This document shows positions 34,090-44,660 of a stretch of 64,000 nt of DNA, piece by piece (position 1 is the first letter of the stretch; each line of letters starts with the position of its first letter). The position numbers and the translations under genes were made by a program. The notes beneath the pieces are model-generated. The model saw only the letters and a program-made list of their open reading frames with translations. It was not told the DNA's origin and did no database searches. The stretch is from Camelus bactrianus (lineage: Eukaryota > Chordata > Mammalia > Artiodactyla > Camelidae), in the NCBI RefSeq assembly GCF_048773025.1, contig NC_133539.1, positions 94,260,001-94,324,000 of the forward strand, given 5' to 3'.

Positions 34090-35600
34090 GACAACAACAA
34101 AAAAACATGAATAGTTCAATGTTCTAATTACTTCAATTGGGACTTAAATTTTCTCCATGTAAATTATCTGTCTCTCTTTCCCAGAAATTATAATAGTCTT
34201 TAACAAAACAGAGTAAGCTTTATCCTTTTAACATAGAATTAATATATTCTTCTGCCAGTCTCTCAGTTGTGTCCAGATAGCATGAGTTGTATTTCATCAT
34301 CACTTAGAAAAGTGGGGGATATCTCCTTAAATGGTTCGGAGGGTTTTGTTGATGTGAAAAATTTTAGAATGATTATTTCGTAAATTATTTAAAAGACTCT
34401 CATAGTGAGTATTATGAGAGGTTGTAGGAAAGTGATAGTGAAATTTGTCTTCATTTATTTTAATCTCCAAAAATCTCTAAATTTTGTATTAAAATATAAA
34501 ATGGGAATTCCTCTTTTCATAGAATTGTTACTAAACTATCAAAACTGAAAATAATTGCTGATTTGTATCACTCCCTTTGGATACATACCAAGTGCCCATG
34601 TAGGAATGGGGCTGTTTGGCAAGACTCTATTTCACTGCTCTATTTTTCTGTCTTTATAATAGGTGTGTCCGGGTATGGATTTACTTTTATCTATTCTACT
34701 CAAGAGTCACTGTGCATATTATATGTGAGGATCACATTTTTCTGCAAGTCAGGAAAATTATCAGCATTGTATTTATAGCTGTTGCTTCTTATTGATTTTC
34801 ACTATTCTTCATGTCTGGAACTCTGATTAGTCTAATGTTGGAGCATTTCAGTCTATCCTCAAGGATTCTTAAACATTTTTAAAAAACATTAAAAAAAAAA
34901 CCTCTTTATGTCTTTGTATAGGTTCTGGCTCAATGCTTCTGTACTCTCTTCCAATTTATTAATACTCTCTTTGGTTATGATTGATACATGTATTGATTTT
35001 CTAATAATAATAATTAAAATTTAATTTCTAGAATTTCTAAATACTGTTTCTCCTCCAATTCATATCCTCTCCTCCTTTTCTTCTTCCCTACTGCTTTTTC
35101 AGAATCTCTACTTTCCTTGATGCATAGCTACTTGTTTTGTTGTACAGTTTTTATTTTGGCTTTTTGGGGGGATGTTATTCCTTCTTAAAATTTTTTGAGT
35201 ACTTTAAGGACATTTATTCTATTTTTCTAAAATACTTCTTTATTTTTGCATTTACTTGGAATTGGCTCTTATCATTTACTGAGTGGTTTTAAATTATTTT
35301 GGTTATTTTAATTTTTATTATTAAAAAATTTTTATTATCTTTATGTGCTCTAGAATTTTAGTTTGCAAGTTCATCTTGTGTAGAAATTTCTTGTGTCTCT
35401 CTCTCCACTTGCCCCGCTTCTCACCATCTTCCCACTTCTTGGTGTCTGGTAGCTTTACAATTGCTTCCACTGGTCTCAGGAGGATCCTCCATTTTTTTAA
35501 AAAAAAGCCTTATATTGGTAGATCAGGACTTTTGTTTGAAGAGATATTGCAGATCAATTTCTGGGCAGAAGTAATTTAGCCCACCTCTTTTTGCTCCTTT
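34090..35600 (-). repeat. Patchy old LINE-1, antisense
   Basis: Parts of the interval fit antisense L1M: 'cttcatgtctggaactctga', 'ttagtctaatgttggagcat', 'tctttgtataggttctggct' and the T-rich stretch 35130-35340. Others (34200-34560) are not clearly L1. I treat it as the continuation of the 33330-34060 copy with gaps. Confidence 0.5.
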
Positions 35601-36163
35601 CTGGCCACTTTAAGCAATGACTCACTACCTTTACAGAGGTAACAACACTGGCTTTAGTTAATGAATGGGGAACTCCTCATGGCAGGACAATCAGGCTTGA
35701 CACAGTAGGTCTGTCTGCCCTCTTTCCCCACAATGACTAGGGACTTCCAGCCCAGCTACCATGGTAGAGGTAAAAATTCTCTACCTGTTTTAGAGCTCAG
35801 AGCCACTGCTTACAACCTTGTACTTTTCTTGTATTTTTTCCCTTCCTGTGGAGCCATTTATGAGGATGACTGTGCTTTCATATTTTCTTGGATGGTATCT
35901 TTGCTATTTGGGGGTGGAGATAAGAGGTGAAGGGTGGTCTTCCAGGAAATCACACACCATATTGACTAGAAGTTCAGATTTGTGTTTTAGAAGGATATGT
36001 CTGGAATGAGTATGTAGCGGATTAGAGGGCACTGAGGCTTGAGTCATGAGTTTTGTTCTGAACGATTCCAGGAAAAGAGATAGAAAGAGTGGTCAGTGAC
36101 AGAAATAATAGAGGAAAGAGAAATAAACCACAGAGAGCTGAAAACATTCAAATAAAGATGGAG
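35601..36163. other. Unclassified DNA, no gene
   Basis: Mixed composition and short frames only. It could include further decayed L1, but no diagnostic block is visible. Confidence 0.4.
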
Positions 36164-36335
36164 CAGTGGTTCTCAACAGGGCTACACTACTCTCTAGGGA
36201 GTGTTATGGAAAGTGGTGGCAGTATTCTTGGTCGTCACAGGTATGGGGGAGAGTCTCTGATATTTAGTACCAGGTAGAAGCAGATCATGGTTAATGTCCT
36301 AGAATATGCAGAATGGTCTTGTACTTCAAAAGACT
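36164..36335 (+). mobile_element. MER20-type hAT element, sense, decayed
   Basis: It starts with the hAT terminus CAGTGGTTCTCAAC and continues with 'gtggtggcagtattcttggt', 'cgtcacaggtatgggggaga' and 'aatgtcctagaatatgcaga', in the order of MER20 sense ('tttggttgtcacaactggggg', 'atcctacaatgcac'). The right terminus is not clearly kept. It is a nonautonomous, ancient eutherian element. Confidence 0.6.
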
Positions 36336-36536
36336 ATTCTATGTCTTGAATGACTTTCAAATATCCCAAACAGACATTCATGTGGTTGAAACATCTATTT
36401 AAAATTATATAATTCACATATTGTTTTATTCCACAAAGATTTATTATACACCAAATTTCTCAAGAGTACAACCACCATGTTAATCCAGTAAAGACTCTGT
36501 TTTGTTTGGATCTTTGTTTCATATATGGCATTTTAT

Positions 36537-36540
<4 letters not shown>

Positions 36541-36576
<36 letters not shown>
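36541..36576. repeat. Pure (TG)18 microsatellite
   Basis: Eighteen uninterrupted TG units. This is the longest perfect dinucleotide run in the window, likely polymorphic in length and able to adopt Z-DNA. No neighbouring gene is seen. Confidence 0.98.
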
Positions 36577-36577
<1 letters not shown>

Positions 36578-36579
36578 CA

Positions 36580-37214
36580 CAATAATATATATTTTGAAAA
36601 TTACAAAATGGAATTAGTTATTGTTTTTGAGCTGCCTGTTATTTTTCAACATTACTCTCTGATAGTGTCCCCAGAGGTCTAGCATACTAATTCTCTTGAG
36701 TCTTTTATATTAAGTACCTTTTACAAAACCATGCTGTATTCCTCATTACCTATCAAAAGCCATTATTTCTAAAGTCTTCACAAATTCTGAGATCAAATGT
36801 ATACTTCAACATGTGGAGATATTTCAGGAGAGGTAGTTTTGTGCTACTCCACCCTGTCATAACAAAAGTGTTATTTTAATGCTACATTTATAAATATGGT
36901 TTAGCTCATTTGTGAGATTATCTTACTCATTCTTTCCACTTTGACAATGTGTAATTAATCTTGGCATTTATCCCTACTTCATCCAATGTTATTTTCTTCT
37001 CTCCTTTATATTGTACAAACAATTCTGGTCTATTATTACTTATCTTAGTAGGTTTTACTCTAGTGATATTCATGACATTGCTCTTTTTTCCCTCCAACTA
37101 CTCTATGGAGTTGGCTTCCGATTTTCTAACTTTTCTTAACTCTAAATGTTATTATTATAAGTAGATGCAAACATCTGGCTACTTCAATATGTCTTCTATT
37201 GTAGTGATGCTCAA
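36580..37214. other. Unique AT-rich DNA, no gene
   Basis: I recognise no repeat family or exon. The 67-codon frame at 36961-37164 is low-complexity and hydrophobic by base composition. Confidence 0.45.
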
Positions 37215-37806
37215 GAATTTACACATTGAAAAGACACCTGCACCCCAATGTTCATAGCAGCACTATTTACAATAGCCAAGACATGGAAACAGCCTAAATG
37301 TCCACTGACAGATGACTAGATAAAGAAGATGTGGTATATTTATACAATGGAATACTATTCAGCCATAACGACAACATAACGCCATTTACAGCAACATGGA
37401 TGTCCCTGGAGAATGTCATTCTAAATGAAGTAAGCCAGAAAGAGAAAGAAAAATACTGTAAGAGATCGCTCATACATGGAATCTTAAAAGAAAAAAAAGG
37501 AACATAAATACAAAACAGAAACAGACTCATAGACATAGAATACAAACTTGTGGTTTCCAAGAGGGAGAGGGGTTGGAAGGGACAAACTGGGAGTTCAAAA
37601 TTTGTAGATACTGACAGGCATATGTAGAACAGATAAATAAGATTATACTGTATAGCACAGGGAAATAGACACAAGATTTTGTGGTAGCTCACAGCGAAAA
37701 AGAATGAGACAATGAATATATGTATGATCATGTATAACTGAAAATTTGTGCTCCACACTGGAAATTGACACAACATTGTAAACTGACAATAACTCAACAA
37801 CAAAAA
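37215..37806 (+). mobile_element. 5'-truncated LINE-1 (ORF2 end plus 3' UTR)
   Basis: Same layout as the copy at 30.7 kb: 'ccccaatgttcatagcagca', 'caatagccaagacatggaaa', 'gaagatgtggtatatttata', 'aaacagaaacagactcatag', then the 3' UTR 'tggaaattgacacaacattg' and 'taaactgacaataactcaac'. It ends in an A-rich, then TATA-rich tail at about 37800-37818. A 169-codon antisense frame lies across it and is a by-product. It belongs to the cetartiodactyl L1 lineage. Confidence 0.92.
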
Positions 37807-37891
37807 TATATATATATGATTTCATTATGATTTAGTTCCTTTCATTTCATTTCATATTGCAGGTAGGATATTATACTGCTTAATTTGATAT

Positions 37892-38288
37892 TGATATAGA
37901 CTGAATTGTGTCCCAATAAAATTTATATGTTGAAGTCTTAACCCCTGGTACGAACTCCAATGTAACTTTATTTGGAGATAAGTTCTTTAAAGAGGTAATT
38001 AAGGTTAAATGATATCAGAAAGGTGGGGCTCTAATTTAATAGGACTGATACTTTTACAAGAAGAGGAAGAGACACCAGGGATGTGCACACACAGAGAAGA
38101 GGCCACATGAGGCCACAGCAAGAAGGCAGTCATCTGCAAGCCAAGGAGAGAGGTCTCAGGAGAAACCAAATCTGCTAACACCTTGATCTCAGATTTCAAG
38201 CCTCCAGAACTGTGAGAAAATAAGTCTCTGTTGTTTAAGCCACCCAGGCTGTGGTGTTTTGTTAAGGTAGCTCCAGCAAACTAATATA
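37892..38288 (+). repeat. MLT1-class solo LTR (ERVL-MaLR), sense
   Basis: A nearly complete fossil LTR. It starts TGATATAGACTGAATTGTG, then has 'ttgaagtcttaacccctggt', 'acaagaagaggaagagacac', 'ccagggatgtgcacacacag', 'gcctccagaactgtgagaaa' and 'ctgttgtttaagccacccag', ending 'gcaaactaatata'. No internal sequence is attached. It is of early placental age. Confidence 0.85.
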
Positions 38289-38394
38289 AATATTATATAT
38301 GTAGGCAGGTGAACTTGTCTGTGATTACCTCCTTCAGATTAGTTAAGAGGATATTATAAAATATTTGTTATAAAGGGGTTTGGCAGAGTTATAG

Positions 38395-38790
38395 AGTGCT
38401 CACAAATAGCCACATGCTCCCCCCTATTTTCTGCTCCCCATGCAGCTAGGTGGGGTCAGTTCTGACTTATGGATTGTGAGCAGAAACGACTTGCGTTACT
38501 TCTGGGCTGAGCCATAGGTGAGTCAGGGTGTTACCTTCCAGCTCCACCTCTTTACCACTGGGAGCAACCAGCAGGGCTCTGTGTTTAGCTGGTGGAGCAC
38601 AAGGAGCTAGATCTCAGTGACAGCTGCTCCTGAGAGTTGTGAAACTCACAGTGGATATTGTGAAATGAGAAATACTCCTTTCTCAGGTTCCCAAGGTTAA
38701 CTGGTTAAGACAGCATAACTTATTGTTACCCCGGCCATATAAAATTTGGTATTGTAAGAAGGATGCTGCCTTCTAAACCGAACATATGCG
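38395..38790 (+). repeat. Probable old LTR fragment (MaLR-like)
   Basis: 'ggattgtgagcagaaacgac', 'ttgcgttacttctgggctga' and the terminal 'ttaagacagcataacttatt' recall LTRs with the series 'gtgagcagaagtgacgtgtgtcacttc' and 'cagcataacctagcc'. The family is unsure and both borders are approximate. Read it as a fossil LTR candidate only. Confidence 0.35.
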
Positions 38791-39309
38791 TCATTGGCTG
38801 TACTCTCAAGCAGTAGGTGGCAAGGACATTTTTACTGGAGAGTGGGAAGATGGTGATCTATATTATGCAGTGTTAAAACCATCATCTTGGATAATATAGC
38901 AGGAAGGCTGGCAAGTCTGAGTAAGTGATTGGAAAACACAACATTAATTGTGTGCTGGGTGCTATTGGTTTCACTCAGCAAGGTATTATAAAAAGAGATG
39001 AGCTGAGTAAAGCATTCTCGTAAACAGAGGGAGTCTGTGGCCTTGCATTATTGGAAAAGCCAACTGCTTTGAGATCCTAACTGTAAGAGACAGTTAAACA
39101 AGGCATTCAGAAATAAATGTCTTAAAAAATCTCTCAGGTAACTAAACAGCCTCAGGGAAAAACTAGATTAAGAGTATTAAGAGTAATCTTCCCACTTTAG
39201 CCCAGGAACTTTAAGGTAGCAGTCACTAAGTTAAAAGCAAACAGACACACTGAAAAAACTGAATTGTGGGAGAAAATAAATATTGATGAAATCTCAAAAA
39301 GAACTGAAG
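38791..39309. other. Unique DNA, no gene
   Basis: I see no exon and no repeat family. An A-rich block lies around 39140-39310. Confidence 0.45.
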
Positions 39310-39775
39310 TTGAACAGGTTGTTACATTTATTGATCATTTGAATTTTTCCTCTTCTGTGTATTAGCTGTCTATATTTTTTGCTCATTTTTTCTTGGGTAT
39401 TAATTCTTTTTAATTGATCTGCATATTGTAGATATTAATCTTTTAATCTCTACATAGTATCCAAATATTTCCCCTATCTCTCACCTATTTGTTTTCTGTT
39501 GTCATCTTTTTTTTTTTAATATAAAAGTTTTACTTTTTCATATGGTTTGAATCTGTTAGTCTTTCACTTTTTGGATCTTAAAAACTATTTTTTTCAGTGT
39601 TCCTTTCTTATATATATATATCTATATGTAAAACTATTTCTCTTGTCTTAGTGGGTTAGCTAGTTCCTCTAGTACAATGACTTAAGAGTGGCAGTAATAA
39701 CAGCCATCCTTGTCTTGTTTCTCATTTTGACTGGAATGTTTCTAAAGTTTCACCAAACTTGCTTTGAGTATTAAA
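39310..39775 (-). repeat. Old LINE-1 fragment, antisense
   Basis: It carries 'atttattgatcatttgaatt', 'ttaatctctacatagtatcc' and, at the right, 'cagccatccttgtcttgttt' with 'ctcattttgactggaatgtt', matching the antisense ORF2 wording 'catccttgtcttgttcctgattt...ggaatg'. A TATATA run at 39610-39620 lies inside. Confidence 0.7.
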
Positions 39776-39879
39776 TGACTTCACCAGCACATAAACTATC
39801 AATAATAGCTATTACTATTATTTGTCAAACCACCTACATTCTCCGTTCCAAGTCTCCCTCTTGTAAATATAAAATTGGG

Positions 39880-39936
39880 GCTCGGTAATCTCTAAAGTTC
39901 TTTCCAGCACAGTCTTAAAATTCTAAAATTAATTTT
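39880..39936 (+). repeat. MIR-family SINE tail
   Basis: 'ggggctcggtaatctctaaa', 'gttctttccagcacagtctt' and 'aaaattctaaaat' follow the MIR 3' series 'gatctctaaggttccttccagctctaaaattcta'. It is a short remnant. Confidence 0.5.
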
Positions 39937-42553
39937 CAAAAATCTCAAGTCATTTCATTGACCTAAATAAATAATAATCTTACCTGTGATAAAAAAACAC
40001 ATAAGCAGGAACAACAGGAAAGCCCCTCTGTCATCTGAATAACTCATATTTAGCTATGTAAAGCCTGAGGCCAAAGAAAAATCTTAATTTTGGTATATTT
40101 CCAGTTACCCTATAAAGCTGCTTGGCAACTTTTACTAAAGGAAAAAAAATATGAAGTTGAGAGGAAATGAAAGTTGAGCAATGACTGGAAAATCACTGGT
40201 GAATATGGCAATACCCCAGTTTCAAAAGCCAGTTGTAATCTGGTCAGTTTTGGAGTGAAAGCAAGTTTATTATTATTATAATTTTCCCCTCCAATGGGTG
40301 GAGACTCAATATCTGGGAGGTAGAAGAAACAAGAAGAACAAAATTGGAAATAAAATGATAATTCCCTATTTCCTATAAAGATATAAGAAGTGAAGGGAGG
40401 GATAATATATATGCTCACTGGGAAAAGTGATTGAAATTGCCAAAGAATGAGACTAGAGAAGCTGCCAGAAAGGATGCTGAGTGGAAGAGCAGACAAAGGT
40501 TGCAAGAAATTGGCAGGGAGTCACAATAGACAGAGCCGGAAAGGAACATACAGGGCCTGAAGTGAGTCACACTCCATAAAAGGAGTTCCAGGGAAGGGAG
40601 CACAAAAGCATGCACGTGGGCGCCTGGGACAGAGGAGGGTGAGGGGAGCAAGGAGAGGCTCAAAACGCAGCAGCTGCGAAGATAAAAGCTGGTTGGAGAA
40701 GTTGTCTAGAGACAAAGGGATGCTTTGCAGATTTTTCAGAGAACAGGTTGTGAATGAAAAATGCCAGCGCGCTGGAATACATGTCATCATCTAAACTCTA
40801 AGAGGCAGGGGAAACAGGGTTGAGAGATAGAGGAATTAAGAGCAAAACCACCTCCACTGAACCAGGTTAGGCAGAGGCGATGATTGCAGGTGAGAGGGGG
40901 TGAGGAGTCGGTGCAACCAACGCTCACACTGTTTTACATGTGGGGACTGGGGCTAGAGGTCAAATGAAAGCCCACATACCATGGGGATTAATAGTTTAAA
41001 AGTCACAAATCAAACTACCAAACTATTAAATAAAATGTTCTATCTGCCTACCTTGACAAAGCATCTTCCTAATCACATTTAGAATTCTTGGACTTCTTGG
41101 AGTTAGCCAGAATGTGGCGGAGAGCTGACCCACGGCCCAGGGCCTTGGCCTATACTCCTCTCACCTTGCTTGTATATCCAAACCCCAATCCCCGCCACCC
41201 TCTCAAAGTACCCTGTAAAATAACTGCCTTTTGCTCACTCCTCAGCCTAGGTGCTTCTTGGGAAGAAACAACAGACTTGGGGAAAGGTTTAAATAGTCCT
41301 TAGAAGTGTATTTGGGTCATTCAGCAAGGAATTCCAGGTACTGGACATCCAGAACATGGCCTGTGGGCGGGGGGGCAGTTCTGGCTCTGTTGTTCCCTCA
41401 GCCCTCAGAGCAGAGATGACCAGAGGAGGGCCTCTGGATGCTTCCAGGGTGTGGGCAACAGACAGGGTGCTCTTGTGCCTAGGTCTAAAGGTAGTTCTTG
41501 TTTCCGAACCCTGTAAAATTACACCAGGAGTTCTTATCCCTGAGATGGAAAAAATAGTTTCTTTCAGAGCAAAGTGCCTCAACAAAAAGCACAGGTTTTT
41601 TATTAATTGATTTAACTTTTTGGCCATTTTTAGCTTACACTGGGTTCCACCTGCTGACCATCAGTCGAGTGTTTATTGTTGCTAGAGGTGAGGAGCCAAA
41701 CATTGACAAGTCAACCAAGTCTTTAAAAAAAAGGAAATTTTCTGCCCTCAGACACATGTGGAGCCTGGGTTGCAGCATACTGTAGTATAAAGAGATTATT
41801 TATATCATCGAGTACTCGTTTTGTCATTTTCATTAGGTCAATGCCTATTTGATTAATTTCCATCAAGACTTGTCGTACCTCTATTATTTCTCACCTCTCT
41901 TCCCCACTGCATCCCCTTTGAGGATATTGTGTTTTCTGAAACACTTCTCAGCTCAGGCCTGGTTGATAGTGGGGCTTCCGAACACCATACAACATGGGAA
42001 TTATGTGAATGAACTGATTGTGAATGCCAAGTGGAGAAAACAGGAGTGGGAAGGGCAGATACACTCACAAGTTTATTCTTCTGTAGCCATATTGTGAAAT
42101 GTCACATCTTATTTCATGTCTGAGGGTGAAGAGCATTATTTAAATTCCCTGATGAGTTTATGGGCGTGTGTGTCTTCCTGAATTAAGAATTAGCATCAAA
42201 CTGTTTTGATCTTTCACAGAATGCTTAGAGGGTTAGAATACCAAGCACCCTTAGTATGTAAATGGAATAGCTCACAGTACTCTGTGGGGGAATATGACAT
42301 ACAGGATAAAGAAAGTTATACCTCTGACTATGTGGCAGAGTTTTATTTCAAATTTTCTGGATATGTGAGATTCTGAACAAAATCAGAATCCAGTGAACAC
42401 TATGAAACAGTTTTCAACAGCTCAATTTTAAATTTAGGTTCCCTGAAGCCTGGGAGTGACTACAGCCTGGCAAAACACAGAACATTCCTGTACGAATCAG
42501 TTAGCCTCGGTGTCTGCTGGTAAAGCTCACAGTGGGGCCAGTTACCTGGAACT
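39937..42553. other. Unique DNA, no gene; slightly GC-richer at 41.1-41.5 kb
   Basis: No repeat family or exon is recognised in 2.6 kb. 40430-40920 is purine-rich on the plus strand. 41090-41520 is GC-richer and has frames of 71-112 codons on both strands, but none shows a domain. The 131-codon minus frame at 40110-40505 is likewise unrecognised. Confidence 0.45.
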
Positions 42554-42773
42554 CAGCATTTCTCAACCTCAGCACTATAGATATTTTAGGCCAAATAATT
42601 CTTTGTTGTGGGGTCTGTCTTGTGCACTGTAGGACGTTTAGCAGTGTCCCTGGCCTCTATCATTGGATACCACTATCCCACATGCCCTGTCTCCAGTTGC
42701 AACAACCAAAAATACCTCCAGACTTTGCCAAATGTCCCCCAGAGGTCGAAATCACTCCTGATTGAGCACTATC
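42554..42773 (-). mobile_element. MER20 hAT-Charlie element, inverted
   Basis: A well-preserved MER20 in minus orientation: CAGCATTTCTCAACCTCAGC terminus, 'aataattctttgttgtgggg', 'tgtgcactgtaggacgttta', 'gcagtgtccctggcctctat', 'ttgcaacaaccaaaaatacc' and 'tccagactttgccaaatgtc', ending near 'gattgagcactatc'. At about 220 bp it is full length for this nonautonomous family. In eutherians MER20 copies have been reported as regulatory elements in endometrial stromal cells. Whether this copy is active is unknown. Confidence 0.9.
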
Positions 42774-43215
42774 TAGTAGCTGTTTCATTTTCTACTCTCA
42801 TCTGTTCATTTGAGGCAGGAAGAAGGAGAAACAAACTTGTCAAAGGTGGCAAGATAGCTGCTCTTGGTTTTTGAGACAATAAGGAGGGAGGGGAAAGGAA
42901 AAAGAGTGCTGAGTGTGCATTTGGTGAGTGCTAGATGCACTGTATTTGTGCTTTTTCATAAATGTGGGCATCTCTAACTGGAGTGTGGGCCAGGGCTACA
43001 CTAAACCAGAAAGTAACCATTATAGTATCAGTTTTACTTGATGTAAATATTTAAGACATTCGTTTCTATGTATAAAGAGTAGAATATAAGTGTGTATAAA
43101 TAGTGAAGTTAAAGTATAAAACTTCAAATAAAATTTTGCACCTGGGTTGGGTCCCTCAGGACTGGCTCTGCTCACAGAATCTCCACAAGCAGGAACACAT
43201 TCTCAACTGCTGTCA
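42774..43215. other. Unique DNA, no gene
   Basis: Nothing recognised. The 43020-43130 part is AT-rich with several TATAAA-like strings but no accompanying gene. Confidence 0.45.
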
Positions 43216-43580
43216 TGTTCTACGGACTGAATGTTTATGTCCTCTTCAAATTTCTATGTTGAAGCCTCATCCTCAATGTGATGGTATTTGGAGACAAAAA
43301 CTTTGGAAGGTAATTAGGTTATGGGGTGGAGTCCTTAAGAATGGGATTAGTGCCCTTCTAAGGAGACATGTGCTTTCTCCCTTTATGTTTCTTCCCAAGT
43401 GAGGAAAAGTGAGAAAAAAGCCTTCTGTAAAGCAGAAAGAGGGCTCTGGCCACCAGGCACTGAATCTCCTGGCACACTGATCTTGGACTTTCCAGTCTCC
43501 AGAACCATGATAAATAATTTTTTTCTTAATGTGAACCACCTTGTGTATGGTATTCTGTTATAGCAGACAAAGCTAAGATG
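43216..43580 (+). repeat. MLT1/MST-class solo LTR (ERVL-MaLR), sense
   Basis: A fossil LTR beginning TGTTCTACGGACTGAATG, then 'atgttgaagcctcatcctca', 'atgtgatggtatttggagac', 'aggtaattaggttatggggt', 'gaatgggattagtgcccttc' and 'gtctccagaaccatgataaa', ending 'gctaagatgg'. It is near full length with no internal region. A second copy of the same class is inverted at 62093-62464. Confidence 0.85.
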
Positions 43581-43639
43581 GTACTTTGAGAGAAGCCTGT
43601 GAGAAGCATGATGAATGCTACCTAGTTTAGCCCTCTGTG

Positions 43640-43765
43640 AATTCAGTAGGTATACTCTTCTAATTTATTCTTTTTCTAAAAAAATAAACTAAGCCTCAGA
43701 GAAGTTAAGTAACTTATCCAAGTTCACACAGCTATTGTGCAGCTGCAATTTGAACTTTTAAAAGT
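43640..43765 (-). repeat. MIR SINE, inverted
   Basis: The inverted MIR core is clear: 'aactaagcctcagagaagtt', 'aagtaacttatccaagttca' and 'cacagctattgtgcagctgc', then 'aatttgaac'. The left part is vague. Confidence 0.75.
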
Positions 43766-44385
43766 CTTACCTCAGATTTTATGTTCTTTTTTTTTTATTA
43801 TTATTATTTTCTGATGCCTTAATAGGCAGAGTTAGTTCTGGGAAAATTTTTGAGGGAGGGGAATTTTTGTCTTTTCTTTCTTACTCTCATTTCTGTGCTA
43901 CCTTTCTCTCTCCCCTCGTAACCCCCTTCCCAGAAACCAAACATCCAGTGCTTTTGCTGTGCCCAAGCATGAACCTCCAGCAGTGCACCCGCTAACCAAC
44001 CCAGGGCTGTTTTTTGTTAACTAGAAAAGTTGGCAGATACTTCAGACAGTGTACAGAGGCTCTACTTGCTCGTGATGATGGGGGTGACAGCGGCAGTAAG
44101 TGCAGATGCTGACTTTGAAGATTTCTTTGTCTGTTAAGTCCAAGAGCCTGGAGGTTGGAGAGTCCTACCATTTTTCTGCAGGAAAGATCAAATTGTCCTG
44201 AGTTTTCTAGAAGCCCCCAGAGGAGAACAAGCAAGAGAAAGTAGCAGGGAGCCACAAACAGTACTTCCTTGGTTCCTTTGTTGGACTCCTCACCTTTTTT
44301 CTTTTCCTTTTTTCCTCTTCAACTCTGTGCTGTCATCAAAGGGTAAAGGAGACCCAGCTGCGTGGTTTTCTTTGGCATGTTCTTG
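43766..44385. other. Unique DNA, no gene
   Basis: A T11/ATT run lies at 43788-43810. Sequence from 43910 to 44340 is of average GC content with an 87-codon minus frame (43992-44255) that I do not recognise. No repeat family identified. Confidence 0.4.
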
Positions 44386-44660
44386 AAGTAGCTTTTTAGT
44401 TTGTCTTGTTATCTTTCTCCCCAGTTGACCCCAGAAACGCTTAATTTGGCTGTATGAAAGTCATGCTAATTTCCATCATTTATGTAATCATTTGCCATTT
44501 ATGCCAAATTGCTGTGTAATACTACAGTGATTATACATATCATTAAATATGTGTCACATTAGCCTTGAGGTGGGTTTTACTTGATTATAACACTAAATCA
44601 TGCTCAGGATTTTTAGACTTCATGGTTTGTTGCTTACATAATATTGTCATTATTCTGTAG
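44386..44660. promoter_or_regulatory. Candidate conserved noncoding element (POU/homeobox motifs)
   Basis: Unique sequence with 'agtcatgctaatttccatca' (octamer-like ATGCTAAT), 'ttatgtaatcatttgccatt', 'tatgccaaattgctgtgtaa' and 'actaaatcatgctcagg'. The texture of evenly spaced AT-rich motifs without repeats is like deeply conserved enhancers. This is inference only. Confidence 0.2.

Noticed and set aside
37294-37803. Longest open frame in the window (169 codons, minus strand)
   Set aside because: It lies exactly across the sense-oriented L1 at 37215-37806 and is its antisense. The stop-poor frame follows from L1 base composition, and the predicted protein is low-complexity and hydrophobic.
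40110-40505. 131-codon minus-strand frame
   Set aside because: It is the complement of a purine-rich stretch, which lacks minus-strand stops by composition. No domain or signal is recognisable.
41289-41627. Frames on both strands in the GC-richer interval
   Set aside because: Opposite-strand frames cover the same bases and neither has a known motif. Higher GC alone lowers stop frequency.
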